From Hibiscus mutabilis (taxonomy: Eukaryota > Streptophyta > Magnoliopsida > Malvales > Malvaceae): a stretch of DNA of 64,000 nt. The stretch covers positions 27,598,969-27,662,968 of the forward strand of contig CM033752.1 in NCBI GenBank assembly GCA_019671005.1, in the 5' to 3' direction. Positions 9,936-23,390 of this stretch are shown here, piece after piece. The notes beneath the pieces are model-generated. The model did no database searches. It had not been told where the DNA came from and was given only the letters and a program-made list of their open reading frames with translations. Positions within the stretch are counted from its first letter, which is position 1. The number at the start of each line of letters is the position of its first letter. A program made the position numbers and the translations under genes.

Positions 9936-12900
9936 TGTAATACCCTTAACGTATACTCGTAAATCGAATATACATTAAAGATGTTACATAGTCGTTTAAA
10001 GAAATCTCGACTTATAAATTTATTTTTACAAGTATTTACAAATTTTAGTTTGTAAATATAATCATTTCTTGATTTTCTTGAAAACATAACCTATGTGCAG
10101 TTAGCTAGTTTCAACCCTGAATAAATTATTTTAAAACATATTTGGCAATTATTGAAAACAACAGTTCAATTCAGGGTGAAAACTAGGTTCGCTATCTAGG
10201 CCCTTTCATAACTTTAAAATCTTTATGCGATTACCGATTATTCTTATTAGCAAAGTAATTATCCTTTCTATCTTAGCTTTATTCTGTTACAATGCTAATG
10301 CCTTATTTTGCTTTATCCATATACGATTCATCGTCAAAACTAATTACTTATCTATCCTTTAGTCTAATTTAATGCATCATACTCTACTAGCAATTAAATA
10401 ATTACATGCCAACTAGAGATTATCATAAGTTAGAATATCTTACTGATGTTTTGCAGATTGAAGCTTGATCAGGATGCTCGACTCCTCTTCAAATACTCCA
10501 TCTTAATCTACGTGTGAAACAAACACACGCTAAGTAGGAACTTAGTGAGGCAAAACTTATAAATCAAAGTAAATCACTTTAATTTTAATAAAATTTGCAT
10601 AATAAATAAAATACTAAATATAACATATAAGAATTTAGAATCGTATAGAATGACTTATCGAAGTCATTCCACTATCATGTAACCTGTAAAAATTAACATC
10701 TCATATACATATATAAGGGAATGTCATGTCAAATTAAATATCCAGTAAATCACTTATTTTCATTTGAATCATATCGCTTTCACTTTTCACTTTCCTTTAG
10801 ATCACTTTTACTTGTTACTTTTTATTCATTTCATAACCCAATGTAATGTAATTGAGAATGAATGGAATGCGAGTCACTGTTGAGTATGCACATGTGCGGC
10901 ATCAACAAATATGTTGTGCCATGATAAATCAGTGTATCACAATACCATTGCTGTAATTTAACAGCATCACTGTATCACTAGGTCATAGCTTAGAACACAA
11001 CATCATTGTTTCACTTTATAATTGTTTTACACTTATACAACATCACTGTATCACTAGGTCATAGCTGTAGAACACAGCGTCACTGTATCATTAAATTATT
11101 GTTGTAAAATACAGCATCATTGTATCATTACACTCCCACCTCATTGGCATGTCAATTATACCAAGAATCTCAAAATGTTCACAATGGGCTTTTAACAATC
11201 ACTATTATGATCTCTTCACTTATTCAATAATATCAATAATTAAAGACATGTCACTATAACATATATAAGAAAAATGCATTGGCAGTTCATACCCGAAATT
11301 TATTCATAATTCATTTCAAAAATCATTGAAAATATTTCATTTACGATTTCAAAAATATTTATTTATTTTAACACTAGAGATTGACTTATCGCAAGCCTTT
11401 CTCACATCATAATAAAATAAGTAAGAACGCACTCACCTGGGCCGTTTATTAGCTTGCCTCACTAAGCTCTACTCGATCCTTTCCTTCATAATACCTCGAC
11501 CTTCTTTTGATCCAAATCAAATTTCATTGATCATATAAATACGAATAACATTCGTTTGATTCAAATCTAACAATACTTTAAACATGCTATCGAATCTAGT
11601 CATTCGAATATACAAAATTTCCAAAAGTTTTTCCTTTCTTCCTTGTATTGTTCAAAAACTCATTATGGTCCTTAGTGACCAATTTTAACTTCCATTAACC
11701 CCTTTCAAGCTTACTAATCAACCTTAAATACAAAGTGTATCAATTCTCATTTTCTGGCAGTTTTCAGTACCTCCAAAGAAATATTTATATAAAATAATCT
11801 ACAACTCAGAATTCCACTCCGTTTATTCTGAAAGAAACTAGATTCAATAAGATTTTCACCCATATAAATTAATAGCCCATATTCAACTTGTACGATTTAT
11901 GGCGAATTTTCAAAGTCAATTTCCAGTGCTAATTTCGGAACAGACTACATACTGTTTTTCTGACCTTTTGTCACTTAAAAATTCATATCTTTTTACTCGG
12001 AACTCGAAATCAGATTCCGTTTGTTGGAGGCGAAACTAGACAAACAAACCTTTATATCCGTATAAAATTCACCTTCTAACCATTTTTTGTAGAATTTATG
12101 GTGAATTTTCAAAGTTACTGCCATAAACCAGTTTTTCTACACAGCTTCCATAAACAACTTCAACTTTTATACTAACTTCTCCTTACTTCTATACTTTTCA
12201 ATTTAGTCCAATTACTTGCTTTAAACCACCATCTTATAACCTTCTTCATCAAATAATTATTCACAATAATTATCCTTAATTTTCCTTCTTTACCAAAATA
12301 GTCACTAAAATGCAAAGAAAACAAGCTTCTTAACTTTGCAAATTAGTCCTCAATTCAACATTACTACCTTAATTCCATCATTACAACTAAAAATCAGATT
12401 CAACCCGCATACAAAACTTTGATAATTTATCAAAATGGCCACTAATTCAATTCAACATCAATTTAGCATTCTAACTTCATTTTCTTGTCTCTAACATCAT
12501 TAATAACATAAATACACTCCAAAATCTAAAAATTCAGATTTGGTCCTTCAACTTTTCAATTTTCCGAAATGGTCCCTACACAATTTAACTTAGGGTTTTG
12601 CTTCCATATAGCAATTCAAGCTTACTAGATCATTAATTCAACATCACAAACCCTAAATTAAACTTGAATCCATAAACCCTAATCATCTTCATAATAATCA
12701 AAACATGCAAAACTTAAATCCCAACTCAATATCATCATTTTAACTTCATACTAGCTTGATTTCAACTTGAATTCAATCATGAAATCATAAAATCTCAAAA
12801 GCCCCAATTTGATCCATAAACCCTAACTTCTTTCTCATCTAAATTCTCATCAATCAAGCATGGATTCCATGAATTATTGATATCAAAAGATAGAGCTTGA

Positions 12901-13988
12901 AGAGTATAACAACTTTGTAGTTGAAAAGATTACCTGAAAATCGAGTTTCGGGGCTTGAATTGAGCTTAGAAAATTTTTCTCCATATTTCTCTCTTTCTTC
13001 CTCATTTTCGAATTGATGAAGATGAAGGCATCTTCATCTTTTGATAACTTAATTTTAAATCTCTCCCATTTATGCCACTTGTATTATAAATGAATTTTAA
13101 ATTCATTTAAATAGTGAAATTACTAAAATACCCTTTTAATCCAACGATTGAGATTGTTCTTATCATCAATCAAGGGCCAAGATTAAATCTTCCATTTCCT
13201 TCTTACAAAAATGCCCTTGTAACTTTTTAAATATTTCAAAAATTCCATTGGGACAAAATGATTAATTTGCCCTACAACTATTTTTTATTTACTAGCTTGT
13301 TTCAAAATTGCCATCCCATTACAATCCAACTAAATTAGTTCATTTCCAACCAGCCTCTATTTCATAAATATTATTTATGACTTTTCCATGGCTTATGGAA
13401 CGACTTCTAAAATTTTGATTCGATCTGATCTCCTGATATTCGTAAAATACTTCTACTGCGATTTTACCTTTTTCCGAGCTATTGGATTTATTCCAAAAAT
13501 TCTATATTCCATATTCAGGAAATAAACTCTACTATCCTATAAAAACTTCCTTTTCCAAGGACTTAGAATGAATTTTCTTAACTCAGCCTATTTTCCCGAT
13601 ACTTATCGAAAATCTTCATAGAATAAAATTTCTCTTAGAATTCTTTTATCGATAATCCATACAAATTTTCTCTACTCTTACTGAGTCCAAAATACCGATC
13701 AGAAACACTTTTATGGGACCTTCCCGAAGGTCACCCATCATTTTATTTCTCTAGCCTGAGCACGCTTAACAATTTCATTCGATCAAAATTCGGTACCTTT
13801 TTTTGCATCTTAATTCTTAAAATCGATATCAAGGTACCTATTTTAATCCAATTTACTCTTATACTGAATAAAATTACTTTTTGGGGAAATTTACACTTTA
13901 GTCCCGAAACTTTTCCAAAGTTTATACTTTAACCCTAAAACTTTCAAAATTTACATTTTGGTCACTAGCCAAAATTTGGGATATTACA
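9936..13988 (-). mobile_element. Chromovirus D, 3' LTR (complete, ~4.05 kb)
   Basis: On the minus strand it starts TGTAATATCCC at 13988, directly after a polypurine tract, and ends GGGTATTACA at 9936. The same terminus recurs at 14837 beside a primer site, so this is the left LTR of a minus-strand element. It is of the same family as the plus-strand LTRs of element E. The flank CAAAG (9931-9935) is the likely target duplication; its partner is deleted. Internal subrepeats occupy 10890-11125. About 4 kb is unusually long for an LTR. Confidence 0.8.
10890..11125. repeat. LTR subrepeats (CATCACTGTATCACTAGGTCATAGCT type)
   Basis: CATCACTGTATCACTAGGTCATAGCT or close variants recur about every 60-80 bp, interspersed with 'GAACACA' and 'TGTTGTA-AATACAGC' pieces. 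The same cluster appears in the second D LTR at about 15795-16025. It is a degenerate tandem array within the LTR, of unknown role. Confidence 0.7.
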
Positions 13989-14836
13989 ATTCCTCCCCCA
14001 TAAGAAAAATCATCCTCGAATTTTCAAAACATACGTGTTTCAAACAATTGCAGGCATTACTCCCTCATTTTCTTCTCAATCTCTCAAGTGGCTTCTTGGA
14101 CCTTGTGATTTCTTCTTAGGGCCTTAACCAATGTATTTTTTCTTATTCCTTATTTCTTTAACTCCATATACCAGTATTTCTACTAACAACTCTTCATGTA
14201 TCAAGTCTATTTGCAGGTTTTTAGGAGTGATGACACATGAATAATCCAATCAATATCTCCAAAACATAAATACATACACTATAAATTTTTGCTCACTTAT
14301 GAGGATAAGATCCATTAATATGCCCTTGGTACAACTCTTTCACGATTCCTTGAGGTATAATAATTCTAAAACCAAGTTTTTCCCTTTTTGACTTGCACAA
14401 ATCATCTTCTCTCGAAGTGGCAATTTTCCTTTTTTTCTCTTCCTTTAGTTTTTAACTGATAATATCTTGACTAAAGATCAACCTTCCATTTACATCTTAC
14501 TTCTATGTTAGTCATAGATAATCAACTTATCTTAAAATTGGTCTTAAATTCTCAGATCTTCTATAAGAGTTAACTTTCATGCTTATTTCACTTATCATAT
14601 CCACTATGAGTCCTTTCTTAACCTCCAAGATTCGTAGACCGACGAATTACACCATCGTCTCACTTTCCTTATTCTAGTCTCGTTCCATATCATACTAATG
14701 AGGAGCAGCATCAAGTCATACAATCAGCACATCAGTAATATGATATCCTAGGGGGCATGTATTTACTAATAAAAATCATATACAAACTTGGTTTAGCATC
14801 CAAAACCGACTAAACCTTTGCTTCGATACCATTAAA
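13989..14836 (-). pseudogene. Chromovirus D internal remnant (polypurine tract, chromodomain tail, primer site)
   Basis: Only 848 bp separate the two D LTRs, so nearly all gag-pol is deleted. At the left end TGGGGGAGGA (minus, about 13990-14000) is the polypurine tract. Near 14060-14105 the minus strand reads a broken chromodomain tail (EAT-stop-EIEKKMRE), the hallmark of chromoviruses. At the right end TGGTATCGAAGC (minus, about 14819-14831) is an initiator-Met-type primer site with changes. The remainder has no recognisable coding content. Confidence 0.7.
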
Positions 14837-17631
14837 TGTAATACCCTTAACGTATACTCGTAAATCGAATATACATTAAAGATGTTACAGAGTCGTTTAA
14901 AGAAATCTCGACTTATAAATTTATTTTTACAAGTATTTACAAATTTTAGTTTGTAAATCTAATCATTTCTCGATTTTCTTAAAAAACATAACCTATGTGC
15001 AGTTAGCTAGTTTCAACCCTGAATTAATTATTTTAAAATATATTTGGCAATTATTAAAAACAACAGTTCAATTCAGGGTGAAATCTAGGTTCGCTATCTA
15101 GGCCCTTTCTTGACTTTAAAATCTTTATGCTATTACCGATTATTCTTATTAGCAAAGTAATTATCCTTTCTACCTTAGCTTTATTCTGTTACAATGCTAA
15201 TGCCTTATTTTGCATTATCAATATACGATTCATCATCAAAACTGATTACTTATCTATCATTTAGTCTAATTTAATGCATCATACTCTACTAGCAATTAAA
15301 TAATTACATGCCCACCAGAGATTATCATAAGCTAGAATATCTTACTGATGTTTTGCAGATTGAAGCTTGATCAGCATGCTCGACTCCTCTTCAAATACTC
15401 TATCTTAATCTACGAGCGAAACAAACACACGCTAAGTACGAACTTAGCGAGGCAAAACTTATAAATCAAAGTAAAACACTTTAATTTTAATAAAAATTGT
15501 ATAATAAATAAAATACCGAATAAAACATATAAGAATTTAGAATCGTGTAGAATGACTTATTGAAGTCGTTCTTCTGTCAAGTAACCTGTAAAAATTAACA
15601 TCTCATATACATATATAAGGCAATGTCATGTCAAATCAAATATCCAGTAAATCAGTTATTTTCATTTGAATCATATCACTTTCTCTTTTCACTTTCGTTT
15701 AGATCACTTGTACTTGTTACTTTTTATTCATTTCATAGCCCAATGTAATGTAATTGAGAATGCATGGTATGCGAGTCACTGTTGAGTATGCACATGTGCG
15801 GCATCAACAAATATGTTGTGCCATAATAAATCACTGTATCACAATACCACTGCTGTAATTTAACAGAATCACTATATCACTAGGTCATAGCTTAGAACAC
15901 ATCATTGTTTCACTTTATAACTGTTGTACACTTATACAACATCACTACATCACTAGGTCATAGCTGTAGAACACAACGTCACTGTATCATTGAATTATTG
16001 CTGTAAAATATAGCATCACTGTATCATTATACTCCCACCTCATTGGCATGCCAATTATACAAAGAATCTCAAAATGTTCACAATGGGCTTTTAACAATCA
16101 CTATTATGATCTCTTCACTTATTCAATAATTAAAGACATGTCACTATAAACATATATAAGAAAAATGCATTTGCAGTTCATACCCGAAATTTATTCATAA
16201 TTCATTTCAAAAATCATTGAAAATATTTCATTTAGAATTTCAAAAATATTTATTTATTTTAACACTCGAGATTGACTTATCACAAGTCTTTCTCACATCA
16301 TAATAAAATAAGTAAGAATGCACTCATCTGGGCCATTTATTAGCTTGCCTCACTAAGCTCTACTCGATCCTTTCCTCTATAATACCTCGACCCTTCTTTT
16401 GATCCAAATCAAACTTCATTGATCATATAAATACGAATAACATTCATTAGATTCAAATCTAACAATACTTTAAACATGCTATCGAATCTAGTCATTCGAA
16501 TATACAAAATTTCCAAAAGTTTTTCCTTTCTTCCTTGTATTGTTCAAAAACTCATTATGGTCCTTAGTGACCAATTTGAACTTCCGTTAACCCTTCTCAA
16601 GCTTACTAATCAACCTTAGATACAAAGTATATCAATTCTCATTTTTTGGCAGTTTGCAGTACCTCCAAAGAAATATTTCTATAAAATAATATACAACTCG
16701 GAATTCGAATCCATTTGTTCTGAAAGAAACTAGATTCAATAAGATTTTCACCCATATGAATTAATAGCCCATATTCAACTTGTACAATTTATGGCTGATT
16801 TTCAAAGTCAATTTCCAGTGCTAATTTCGGAACAGACTGCATACTGTTTTTCTGACCTTTCGTCACTGAAAAATTCATATCTTTTGACTCGTAACTCGAA
16901 ATCTGTTTCCGTTTGTTGGAGACGAAACTAGATGAACAAATCTTTATACTGGAATAAAATTCACCTTCTAACCATTTTTTTAGAATTTATTGTGAATTTT
17001 CAAAGTTACAGCCATAAACTAGTTTTTCTACACAGCTTCCATAAACAACTTCAACTTTTATACTAACTTCTCCTTCTCTACTTTTCAATTTAGTCCAATT
17101 ACTTGCTTTAAACCACCATCTTATAACCTTCTTCATCAAATAATTATTCACAATAATTCTCCTTAATTTTCCTTCTTTACCAAAATAGTCACTAAAATGC
17201 AAAGATAAGGATTCAACCTTCTTAACTTTGCAAATTAGTCCTCAATTCAACATTACTACCTTAATTACATCATTACAACTAAAAATCAGATTTAATCCCC
17301 ATACAAAACTTCAATTTTGATTTGGTCACTTAACTTTGACAATTTATCAAAATGGTCACTAATTCAATTCATCATCAATTTAGCATTCTAACTTCATTTT
17401 CTTGTCTCTAACATCATTAATAACATAAATACACTCCAAATTTTAAAAATTCAGATTTGGTACTTCAACTTTTCAATTTACCGAAATGGTCCCTACACAA
17501 TTTAACTTAGGGTTTTGCTTCCAAACAACAATTCAAGCTTACTAGATCATTAATTCAACATCACAAACCCTAAATTAAACTTGAATCCATAAACCCTAAT
17601 CATCTTCATAATAATAAAAACATGCAAAACT
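14837..17631 (-). mobile_element. Chromovirus D, 5' LTR, truncated
   Basis: It aligns with 9936-12717 at only a few percent difference by eye, including the subrepeat cluster and the 'tctgaccttt-gtcact' block. The last shared sequence is near 17625 (ACATGCAAAACTT); then it switches to an unrelated LTR. The upstream third (U3, about 1.2 kb) of this 5' LTR is therefore missing. A deletion also removed the rest of the surrounding Tat element. Confidence 0.75.
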
Positions 17632-18165
17632 TGAGGTTAGGATTTGAGGTTAGGCCATTTTTGGTTTTGGTTTCATTAAGTTGGGGCCCACGTGGAAAAA
17701 TAAAAATAAAGGTGGTCTTTATTTGTTTACTTACTGGACGGTTAGAATTTGAGGTTAGGCCATTTTTGGTAAATGATACGTTTAGTCTTTGGGTTTTCAA
17801 GATTATTATATTTAGTCCTCTTATAGTTTGGCTAAACTACAAAAGAAGCTTTATTTGTACTTTAATTTTATAATTTAGTCTAATAGTTGATAGCTTGTTC
17901 TGATTAAGAGAATAATATGTATGGCCTTTATGTGCACAATATATTTTGTTTCATGATTCTTTTAGTCTTTAAGACATCTTGTTAAATGTGATGATAGGCA
18001 AATATATGAGTGTATAATATATAGGTCGTAGCCCATTGGCACCGACATCCTGCGTTTCTAGCTGTAGCGCCCTAGCGTCGACATCCTGCGTTCTAGTCAT
18101 AGCGCCCTAGCACCATCATCCTGTTTCGATCGATTGAGGTAAGCATGCATCCTACGTTATTATAT

Positions 18166-18196
<31 letters not shown>

Positions 18197-18759
18197 ATAT
18201 TGTACGCATATGTGCGCTCTTGTACCATTATGATGGATGAACTCTTGTGGATGACAATAGAGGTAAATGGTAGGTCATGATTATCTCATTCTTAATTATA
18301 TCATGGTCTATATGTCATTTATATGCTCAATCTACATTGTACATGCTTTAGTAGTTTCTTTTGGTATTTGTGTATTACTGGGCTCTCAAGCTCACGCTAT
18401 TACTCATCCTCGCGGGTTAATAGGTTCGAACGTTGTGCGGATATTGACATCAGTGTTGAGAGTTCTAGTGGTTTTGCTTGCGGAGTACGATACATATGTA
18501 GTTATGGGGCATGTAGGTCACATCATGTAATTATATTTGAGTTTGAATTCCGGTTTTAATAATTGGTTTCCAAATCTTGAATTTTTGTCAAATGTAAATG
18601 TTTTGAATAAACATATTTTTATTAAAGATTTGACTTTATAATTTTTAATTGGTTTAACAATTTTTAATTTATTCGGATTTAGATGCTGGGTCGCTCACGT
18701 GACTTGAGTGTGACTCCTCAAATCGGGTCGGCTCTTCCATAACGGTCTAGGGTGTTACA
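17632..18759 (+). mobile_element. 3' part of the outer gypsy LTR inserted in Athila B
   Basis: It ends CGGTCTAGGGTGTTACA at 18759, where Athila B gag resumes. It should be the other half of the LTR that starts at 5947. Inside are a doubled ATTTGAGGTTAGGCCATTTT (about 17643 and 17752), a repeat of CGACATCCTGCGTT...TAGCGCCCTAGC (18043-18122) and a TA/CA microsatellite. Joining of the two halves cannot be checked directly, because the deletion that truncated D also removed LTR sequence. Confidence 0.6.
18161..18196. repeat. Compound (TA)n(CA)n microsatellite
   Basis: An imperfect TA run is followed by about ten CA units, within the outer LTR. Confidence 0.9.
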
Positions 18760-20500
18760 ATTTGTACCTTGAGTTGGTGAAAAATATCCTGGAATAGTTG
18801 ATACTGTTGATCATGCTCATTGTCCTTGAATCGTTAAGGAAACGGTGGAGATGGAATTACTTTAGATTGCGTCGGCACTTGGGGTTGTGTCGACAACTTA
18901 AATAGAAATACCGGTGGTAAAAGAGTAACAACTTGAGGAGTAACATCCTGCAAGCTTTCTTCCATCCTATCCTCGGTGACGTGATCATTTTGAGATGACT
19001 CACCATGATCTTTAGTAGATGTAACAGATTTTTGAACTGGCTCATTGGTCTGTTTACCACTCCTTAGATGCTAACTGTCCCAGTTGGGCTTCCAAAGCAT
19101 GAATTGAAGAAGTATTTCCTTGCACTATTGCTTCAGTTCAAGAAATATGTTCCTTCATCAAAACTTCAAAAAAAACAGAAGGATCAGATGTAGATGCCTG
19201 AATATTTTATTGCTGACTAGGTTGTGACTGTATCGGAGTCTGTGCACTGTATTGTTGTTGTTGACTCTGCACATGAGAATATTGTGGCTACACATTGTTC
19301 TACTGTGACTGCAACGGAACTTGCTGAATGTATTGTTATTATGGTTGACTAAAATTCCCTTGTCTTGCATTAGAATTTCCTTGGAAAGTATTATTTTCAA
19401 ATCTAAATGCTCCATCATTTTGGCTAGAATTTGAATTTCCCCAAGACTGGCTTGTAGCAGCATTGTAAGATTTTCGATATACGTTGCCCCGCATATTGTT
19501 TACATAACACGCACTAACTGCATGTTGTGGGCAATATTCATATCTATAATTTTCACCACAAATCTCACAAGAAAATACATGGACATTTTGCTGTTGTGCA
19601 AGTTGTATAGGTGCAACTTCACTAGTACCTTCCATATTCTTGATCTTGTTCTCTAAATAAGAAATTTGAACCTTAAGAGCAGATATATCGTCCAACTCCA
19701 TAACTCCTAGTGTACTCTTACCTTGGCAGCTCTCGAAATAAAATATTGGCAATCATTTTGAGCAAATCGCTCCAAAACACCAACATCGTCATCATAAGTG
19801 CTATAAAAAAGGTCTATTCGAGGATATGTCAACAAGATTCCTTGTGTGCGCATTCAACCTATTATAGAAAATCTCAATTTGAGTTTCCTTTTGAAAACCA
19901 TGATTGGAACAACGTCGAAGCAATGACTTGTAACGTTCCCATGTGGTGTGAATATCCAGCTGACAATAAGCAGTAATGACATTCCTCAAACAAGAGTTTT
20001 AACTTCGATGGATTAAAGCGTAGCACAAATTGTGTTGCTAAATCATTCCAAGAAGTGATAGATCTAGCAGGAAGTCCACGAAGCTACGTATGAGCTTTTC
20101 CATGCAAAGAATAAGTGATAGATCCAGCAAGAAGTCCATGAAGTGATAGACATTGTTGACTAAAAATGCACAAATCAATAAAAATGATTGAATATGCTCC
20201 CTAGCTTCTTCATGCGGCAATCCAACGTATTGCCCATTAGACTTTAACATTTGAAACATGACATGCTTAAGTTCAAAACTCCGAACTTGAATTTGTGGTC
20301 TAACAAAGCCTAGCTGTAAGTCATCCAAAACAGGAACAAAAACATCACATATTGTTTTGTTTAGAAGTAGAATACCTTGATGTAACGGTGGTGCATTCAG
20401 GTCTTGTGGCTGTAATAGCGGTATTAGTATGGTACATTGTTACCGTTTCTTGCCATCTCTCGCAGTTCATGAAGTGTTCTTCTAACAGTCCTTTCGGTTT
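18760..20500 (-). pseudogene. Athila B gag remnant
   Basis: Read 20500 to 18760 on the minus strand: a gag N-terminal region with 'FELKHVMFQMLKSNGQYVG' and 'GLPHEEAREHIQSF' (about 20290-20180), a 'TWERYKSLLRRCSNHG' block (about 19950), and a zinc-knuckle-like CEICGENYRYEYCP (about 19560) followed by a Gln/Asn-rich tail. These are the ordered hallmarks of Athila gag. Frameshifts and a partial duplication near 20060-20140 break it. At 18760 it stops at the outer LTR. Its reading frame continues at 5941 on the far side of the nest, so this and 3824-5946 are one element. Confidence 0.8.
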
Positions 20501-20667
20501 CTAGATCAAGATTGATAATATGTTTTGAAGAACTCTTAGTCATAAAACACAGAAAATAAAAACAAAAAATAATAAGAAAAAGAAATAAAGTTAGTAACAA
20601 CTACAATATAATATATGAAATAAAATTTGCAAAAACAAAAAAAAACATAAACACCAAATGGTCGCCA

Positions 20668-20685
20668 TCCCCGGCAACGACGCAA
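20668..20685 (-). other. Degenerate tRNA-Asp primer site of Athila B
   Basis: The plus strand reads TCCCCGGCAACGACGCAA. Compared with the intact site of Athila A (TCCCCGGCAACGGCGCCA) two bases have changed. It lies six bases from the LTR end at 20691, the same geometry as in Athila A. Confidence 0.7.
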
Positions 20686-20690
20686 AAACT

Positions 20691-21626
20691 TGATCAGGTC
20701 TAAACTGACACAGATTGTGCACGCGTACACACGTCGATGAAAGTATAGTTGACATGTTAATCCTATCAAATATCGATCCCACGAGGAAGGGACTCTGGTT
20801 GCTTATGATTGTCGATACAAAAATAGTAAAAATAAAAGGAGATGTAAGTGTAGTTGTCGGTGTAAGTAACTGGAAAGGAGAACAATTCAGGATATAATGT
20901 GAAAGTAATATTAACAAGTATAGAAGAGGAAGAAATGTAATGATAAGATTGGACCCCCTCGGTGAAACTTAATAGATTACCAAGTGCTGCAAGACCGTGA
21001 CATTAGGTGATTAGGGAACAAGGAATATCAAGCTTACTTTAGTCACTTTCCTTCAAATCTCAACTAAAGACTTAAACATGCCCTTGAACGAGTGAACCGA
21101 ATTCCTTTTTGTTCTCACCCAACTTTCATTGTGATGCTCGTTAACTTGAATTGTCACTGCACATTCTAGTGTTAGCGATTGTATTAAACACTTCCGTGCA
21201 AAATAGTGTTCAAACCCAATAATTGAAACAAGAAAGAAAGATATATAAAATAAACTGAAGTTCACAAACCAAAAGTACTTTCGCACTTAGGGAAAGAAAA
21301 CAGTAATCATCATTCGTTAAAATACAAAAAACTAGTTAAAGCAAATGGAAACCTCTATTCCTAGTTTCCCTTGATTTTGCACTCGTTTCTTTCTTGTCAC
21401 GAGAAGTTATGCTTCGTCATCACCTTGGTTCACCAAAGAGAAGCTCAAGCCGCCATGGATGAAGGTTCAAAGAAAGGAGAAAATGAAGGATGAGGTCGTC
21501 CAAATCTTTTTCTCATTTTCTATCTCTTCCAAATAGTGAAATTGGTGTCAAAATATCATACACAATATGTTATAACAGATAATACAATTGGTGCTCTTCA
21601 TCCTTATCTACAAAAACTCCTATACA
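20691..21626 (-). mobile_element. Athila B 5' LTR (far end uncertain)
   Basis: It begins on the plus strand TGATCAGG next to the primer site. No second copy is present in the window for alignment, so the outer end is a guess at a TG-type terminus (plus strand ...TATACACA) near 21626. The early part has the usual Athila LTR character (GCACGCGTACAC, ATCGATCCCACGAGG). No open frame is credible. Confidence 0.45.
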
Positions 21627-21865
21627 CAGGCCCAGTCCTGGGCTTTTGGAGGCCTTGGGCTAATCTAAAAATTAAGCCCTAAATCAAAGATTTAAATTTT
21701 AATTGCAGTTGCAGTCGTACTTTTGGTTGTGTTGTGTTTATCACAATTGCGGATATAACATATGTTATTTCAATCACTGCAAGTATCGCGGTTGTGAAAT
21801 TTTTTAATAACATATGCTATTACAGACATAATGGTTGCAAGTATCTTATTTTCAGATGGTGCCTG
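21627..21865. other. Flanking DNA left of Athila A
   Basis: Non-coding sequence with an inexact internal repeat (ATAACATATGTTATT near 21756 and ATAACATATGCTATT near 21808). It ends in GTGCC (21861-21865), the left target duplication of Athila A; the pre-insertion sequence resumes at 44032. No gene seen. Confidence 0.5.
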
Positions 21866-23377
21866 ACCGACTCTTTTCAGTCATATACCCAAGTGTAGGT
21901 TGTTGTCAAGTAATAATTCTCAGGAGTCCGAGGTCGAACCACATGGAAGTTTTGTTTAGAAATTATAAGATTATAAATAAAATAAAATAAAATAAAAAAT
22001 CTGCAAAGAGAACAACTGATTAGAAAATAAACAACAATATAAATAAAAGAAGCCGAGTTTTAAGAATCCACTCTTGGTATTATATTAAGATTAATTTGTA
22101 TTCATCTAATTACTCAATTGAAGTCTATATGATGAAATGAAATCCAATCGGAAGGTCCTGCAATGAAAGTCCAAAGTCCAAAGTCCATTGTCCAATGTTC
22201 ATAATCAAAGTCCAAAGTGCAATAAACAATGTCCAAAAAATGCAAAGGTATAGCATATGGTGTTATATGGATTGGTGGAATCAAAATTAATAAACAAGTC
22301 CAAGTGTTCATTATGCCAATTTGTTTTGTCTACAATAAATCAAGTTAATTATAATAAGCATTTATTGTGCCAAATTACTTGTCTATAATGAAGCAAGGTT
22401 CTTAATTTACTAACATGAATATTAATCAACTGAATTTAACATCATATACTAATTTAACATGTTTTAGCGTACGTTGAGAATTTCAAACTAACCTTTAGTA
22501 TATACCAAGAGCATCATCCTTTCACCTCAGCAACTTGACTTATAAAGACAACATAACTTTAAAGAAAATATAATTTGGTTTACAAAAACCAAATATAAAG
22601 AATAAAAATATATAGATGAAAGAAAAATATAAAGATGAAAAAAAGAAAAGTAAGAAAGAAAAAAAAATAAAGAACGAAAGAAAGAAAAGCGATCTTGAAT
22701 ATTTAACAACAATGTTACAATCAAGCTTTCAAGATGATTTACAAGGCAAAACTAAAGCCTATTTATAGGAAATTTGGGAGGCTAGATGACAAAGAATGGT
22801 GGCTGGAAATTCATATCCTTGCATTATTTGATGATGACTTTTCATTATTTTATCATGACTTTGAATTATTTGATGATAACTTTGCATTATTTGATGATGA
22901 TTTTGATAAGCTCCGGTTTTCAGCAATTTCTGGGCAATTCCATATTTGATTTGGATTTCCAACCACTTTGAAAATATTGTAGACTCAATTAGCTTCAAAA
23001 AGGTATCTTACGGGCTAATTTTCGAGTTCTGGAGCTCAAGTTATGGTCAAAACCGTGTAACATATTGAGTGCAGAATTTTCATACGAGTTTGTTGAGTCT
23101 ATTTTCTCAATTTCAGTATTTGCCAAATTCCTTTCACCTTGGATCATCTTTGGATTCAACTTCATTTGTTTCATAATTGCAATAACCAAATTCAACATAT
23201 CTAAGCGTGCAATTAACACAAAAACATAACAAAAGTATTAAAACTGCAACATATTTAAAATACAAACTACAAAATATGAAATAACTAAAAACCTACAAAT
23301 TTCAATAAAACACTTAATAAATAATGCAAATGTTCATACTATAGATACTAAAATGAGACTATATTAAGGACTCATCA
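21866..23377 (-). mobile_element. Athila A 3' LTR (1512 bp)
   Basis: Pairs along its full length with 42530-44026. The minus-strand start TGATGAGTCCTTAATATAG follows the polypurine tract; the end is next to GTGCC. In the first 265 aligned bases I count about 18 substitutions against the other LTR. Short open frames inside it (for example 22734-22949) occur in both LTRs and are composition-driven. Confidence 0.9.
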
Positions 23378-23390
23378 CACCCCCACACTT
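23378..23390 (-). other. Athila A polypurine tract
   Basis: On the minus strand AAGTGTGGGGGTG lies directly before the LTR start. Upstream is GAGGACAAGCAAAAATGTAA, the conserved Athila/Tat motif next to the 3' LTR. Confidence 0.85.

Noticed and set aside
10890..11125. Regularly spaced repeats that could suggest a CRISPR-like array
   Set aside because: The units are degenerate, the spacers are related to each other, and they sit inside a plant LTR that is present twice.
17622..17873. 83-codon plus-strand frame and its overlapping minus-strand partner
   Set aside because: They span the junction of two unrelated LTRs and a doubled 20-bp segment. The apparent repeat of the protein only reflects the DNA repeat.
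22734..22949. 71-codon frame also present at 43357-43572
   Set aside because: It lies inside the two LTRs of Athila A. Its Asp/Phe-rich repeat comes from the ATTTGATGATGACTTTG DNA repeat.
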